From: Biomphalaria glabrata
Taxonomy: Eukaryota > Mollusca > Gastropoda > Planorbidae
Direction: 5' to 3'
DNA: 64,000 nucleotides
Assembly: GCF_947242115.1 (NCBI RefSeq)
Contig: NC_074716.1
Span: forward strand, 5,248,001-5,312,000
Of this stretch, positions 63,721 through 64,000 are shown one piece after another (position 1 is the first letter of the stretch; every line of letters starts with the position of its first letter). The translations under genes and the position numbers were made by a program. Under the pieces are notes generated by a model. The model was given only the letters and a program-made list of their open reading frames with translations. It made no database searches and was not told the origin of the DNA.

Positions 63721-64000
63721 CATGCATTTTTCACTGCAGAAACGCATTCTCCTGACATCTACAGCTCTTTATCCATCAGTGGAATTCGGGGCGAAGCCCC
63801 GACGCCAAAAGCGTTTTCTTGCATTTTTCACTGCAGAAACGCCTGCTCCTGACATCTACAGCTCACTATTCATCAGTGAGTTTCGGGGCGTAGCCCCGAC
63901 GCATAAAGCGTTTTCATGCATTCTTCACTGAATAAACGCATTCTCCTGACATCTACAGCTCTTTATCCATCAGTGGAGTTCGGGGCAAAGCCCCGAATCC
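63721..64000. repeat. 97 bp tandem repeat, three units, cut by window end
   Basis: Units start at 63721, 63818 and 63915. Each has CATTTTTCACTGCAG, CTCCTGACATCTACAGCTC and a hairpin TCGGGGCGAAGCCCCGA. The array continues past the window edge. Confidence 0.92.

Overview
The window is AT-rich animal DNA dominated by interspersed repeats. Intron-rich genes, many LINE 3' ends, tRNA-derived SINEs and hAT elements all suggest an invertebrate; the repeat types fit a gastropod mollusc, most likely a pulmonate snail (inference, no database search was run).

The only host genes I can support are four tandem copies, all on the + strand, of one small secreted cysteine-rich gene. Copy 0 is cut by the left edge (last two exons, 792-1090). 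Copy A (3677-11780, 211 aa), copy B (19657-26756, 224 aa) and copy C (35476-43873, 224 aa) each have six coding exons with matching splice phases (0, 2, 1, 1, 1). Each protein has a signal peptide, a short N-terminal tail, a six-cysteine half module, and a ten-cysteine module spaced like the colipase / prokineticin / Dickkopf fold. A Tyr-Gly-Asn-Ser repeat linker is inserted in the second module. A and 0 form one sub-type (the chain ends at or one residue after the last cysteine); B and C form another (short C-terminal tail, a shared kind of first exon and promoter). Function is unknown; the proteins are probably secreted ligands, enzyme cofactors or matrix proteins.

Introns and spacers hold several LINE families (mostly 5'-truncated 3' ends), a roughly 270 bp tRNA-derived SINE in about 17 copies, a second tRNA-like SINE, a non-coding 0.95 kb family (called R1 here), hAT elements and MITEs with perfect 8 bp target duplications, solo LTR fossils, and several minisatellites.

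From 43.9 kb to the right edge I find no host gene. The main structures are a nested stack (49850-53110: LINE, then hAT, then an LTR-retroelement fossil, then a LINE and a hAT MITE), a second composite hAT (53676-57427), a LINE copy with an open 500-codon RT-end/RNase H frame (58686-60210), a decayed hAT transposase (62690-63478) and a 97 bp tandem repeat running off the right edge.
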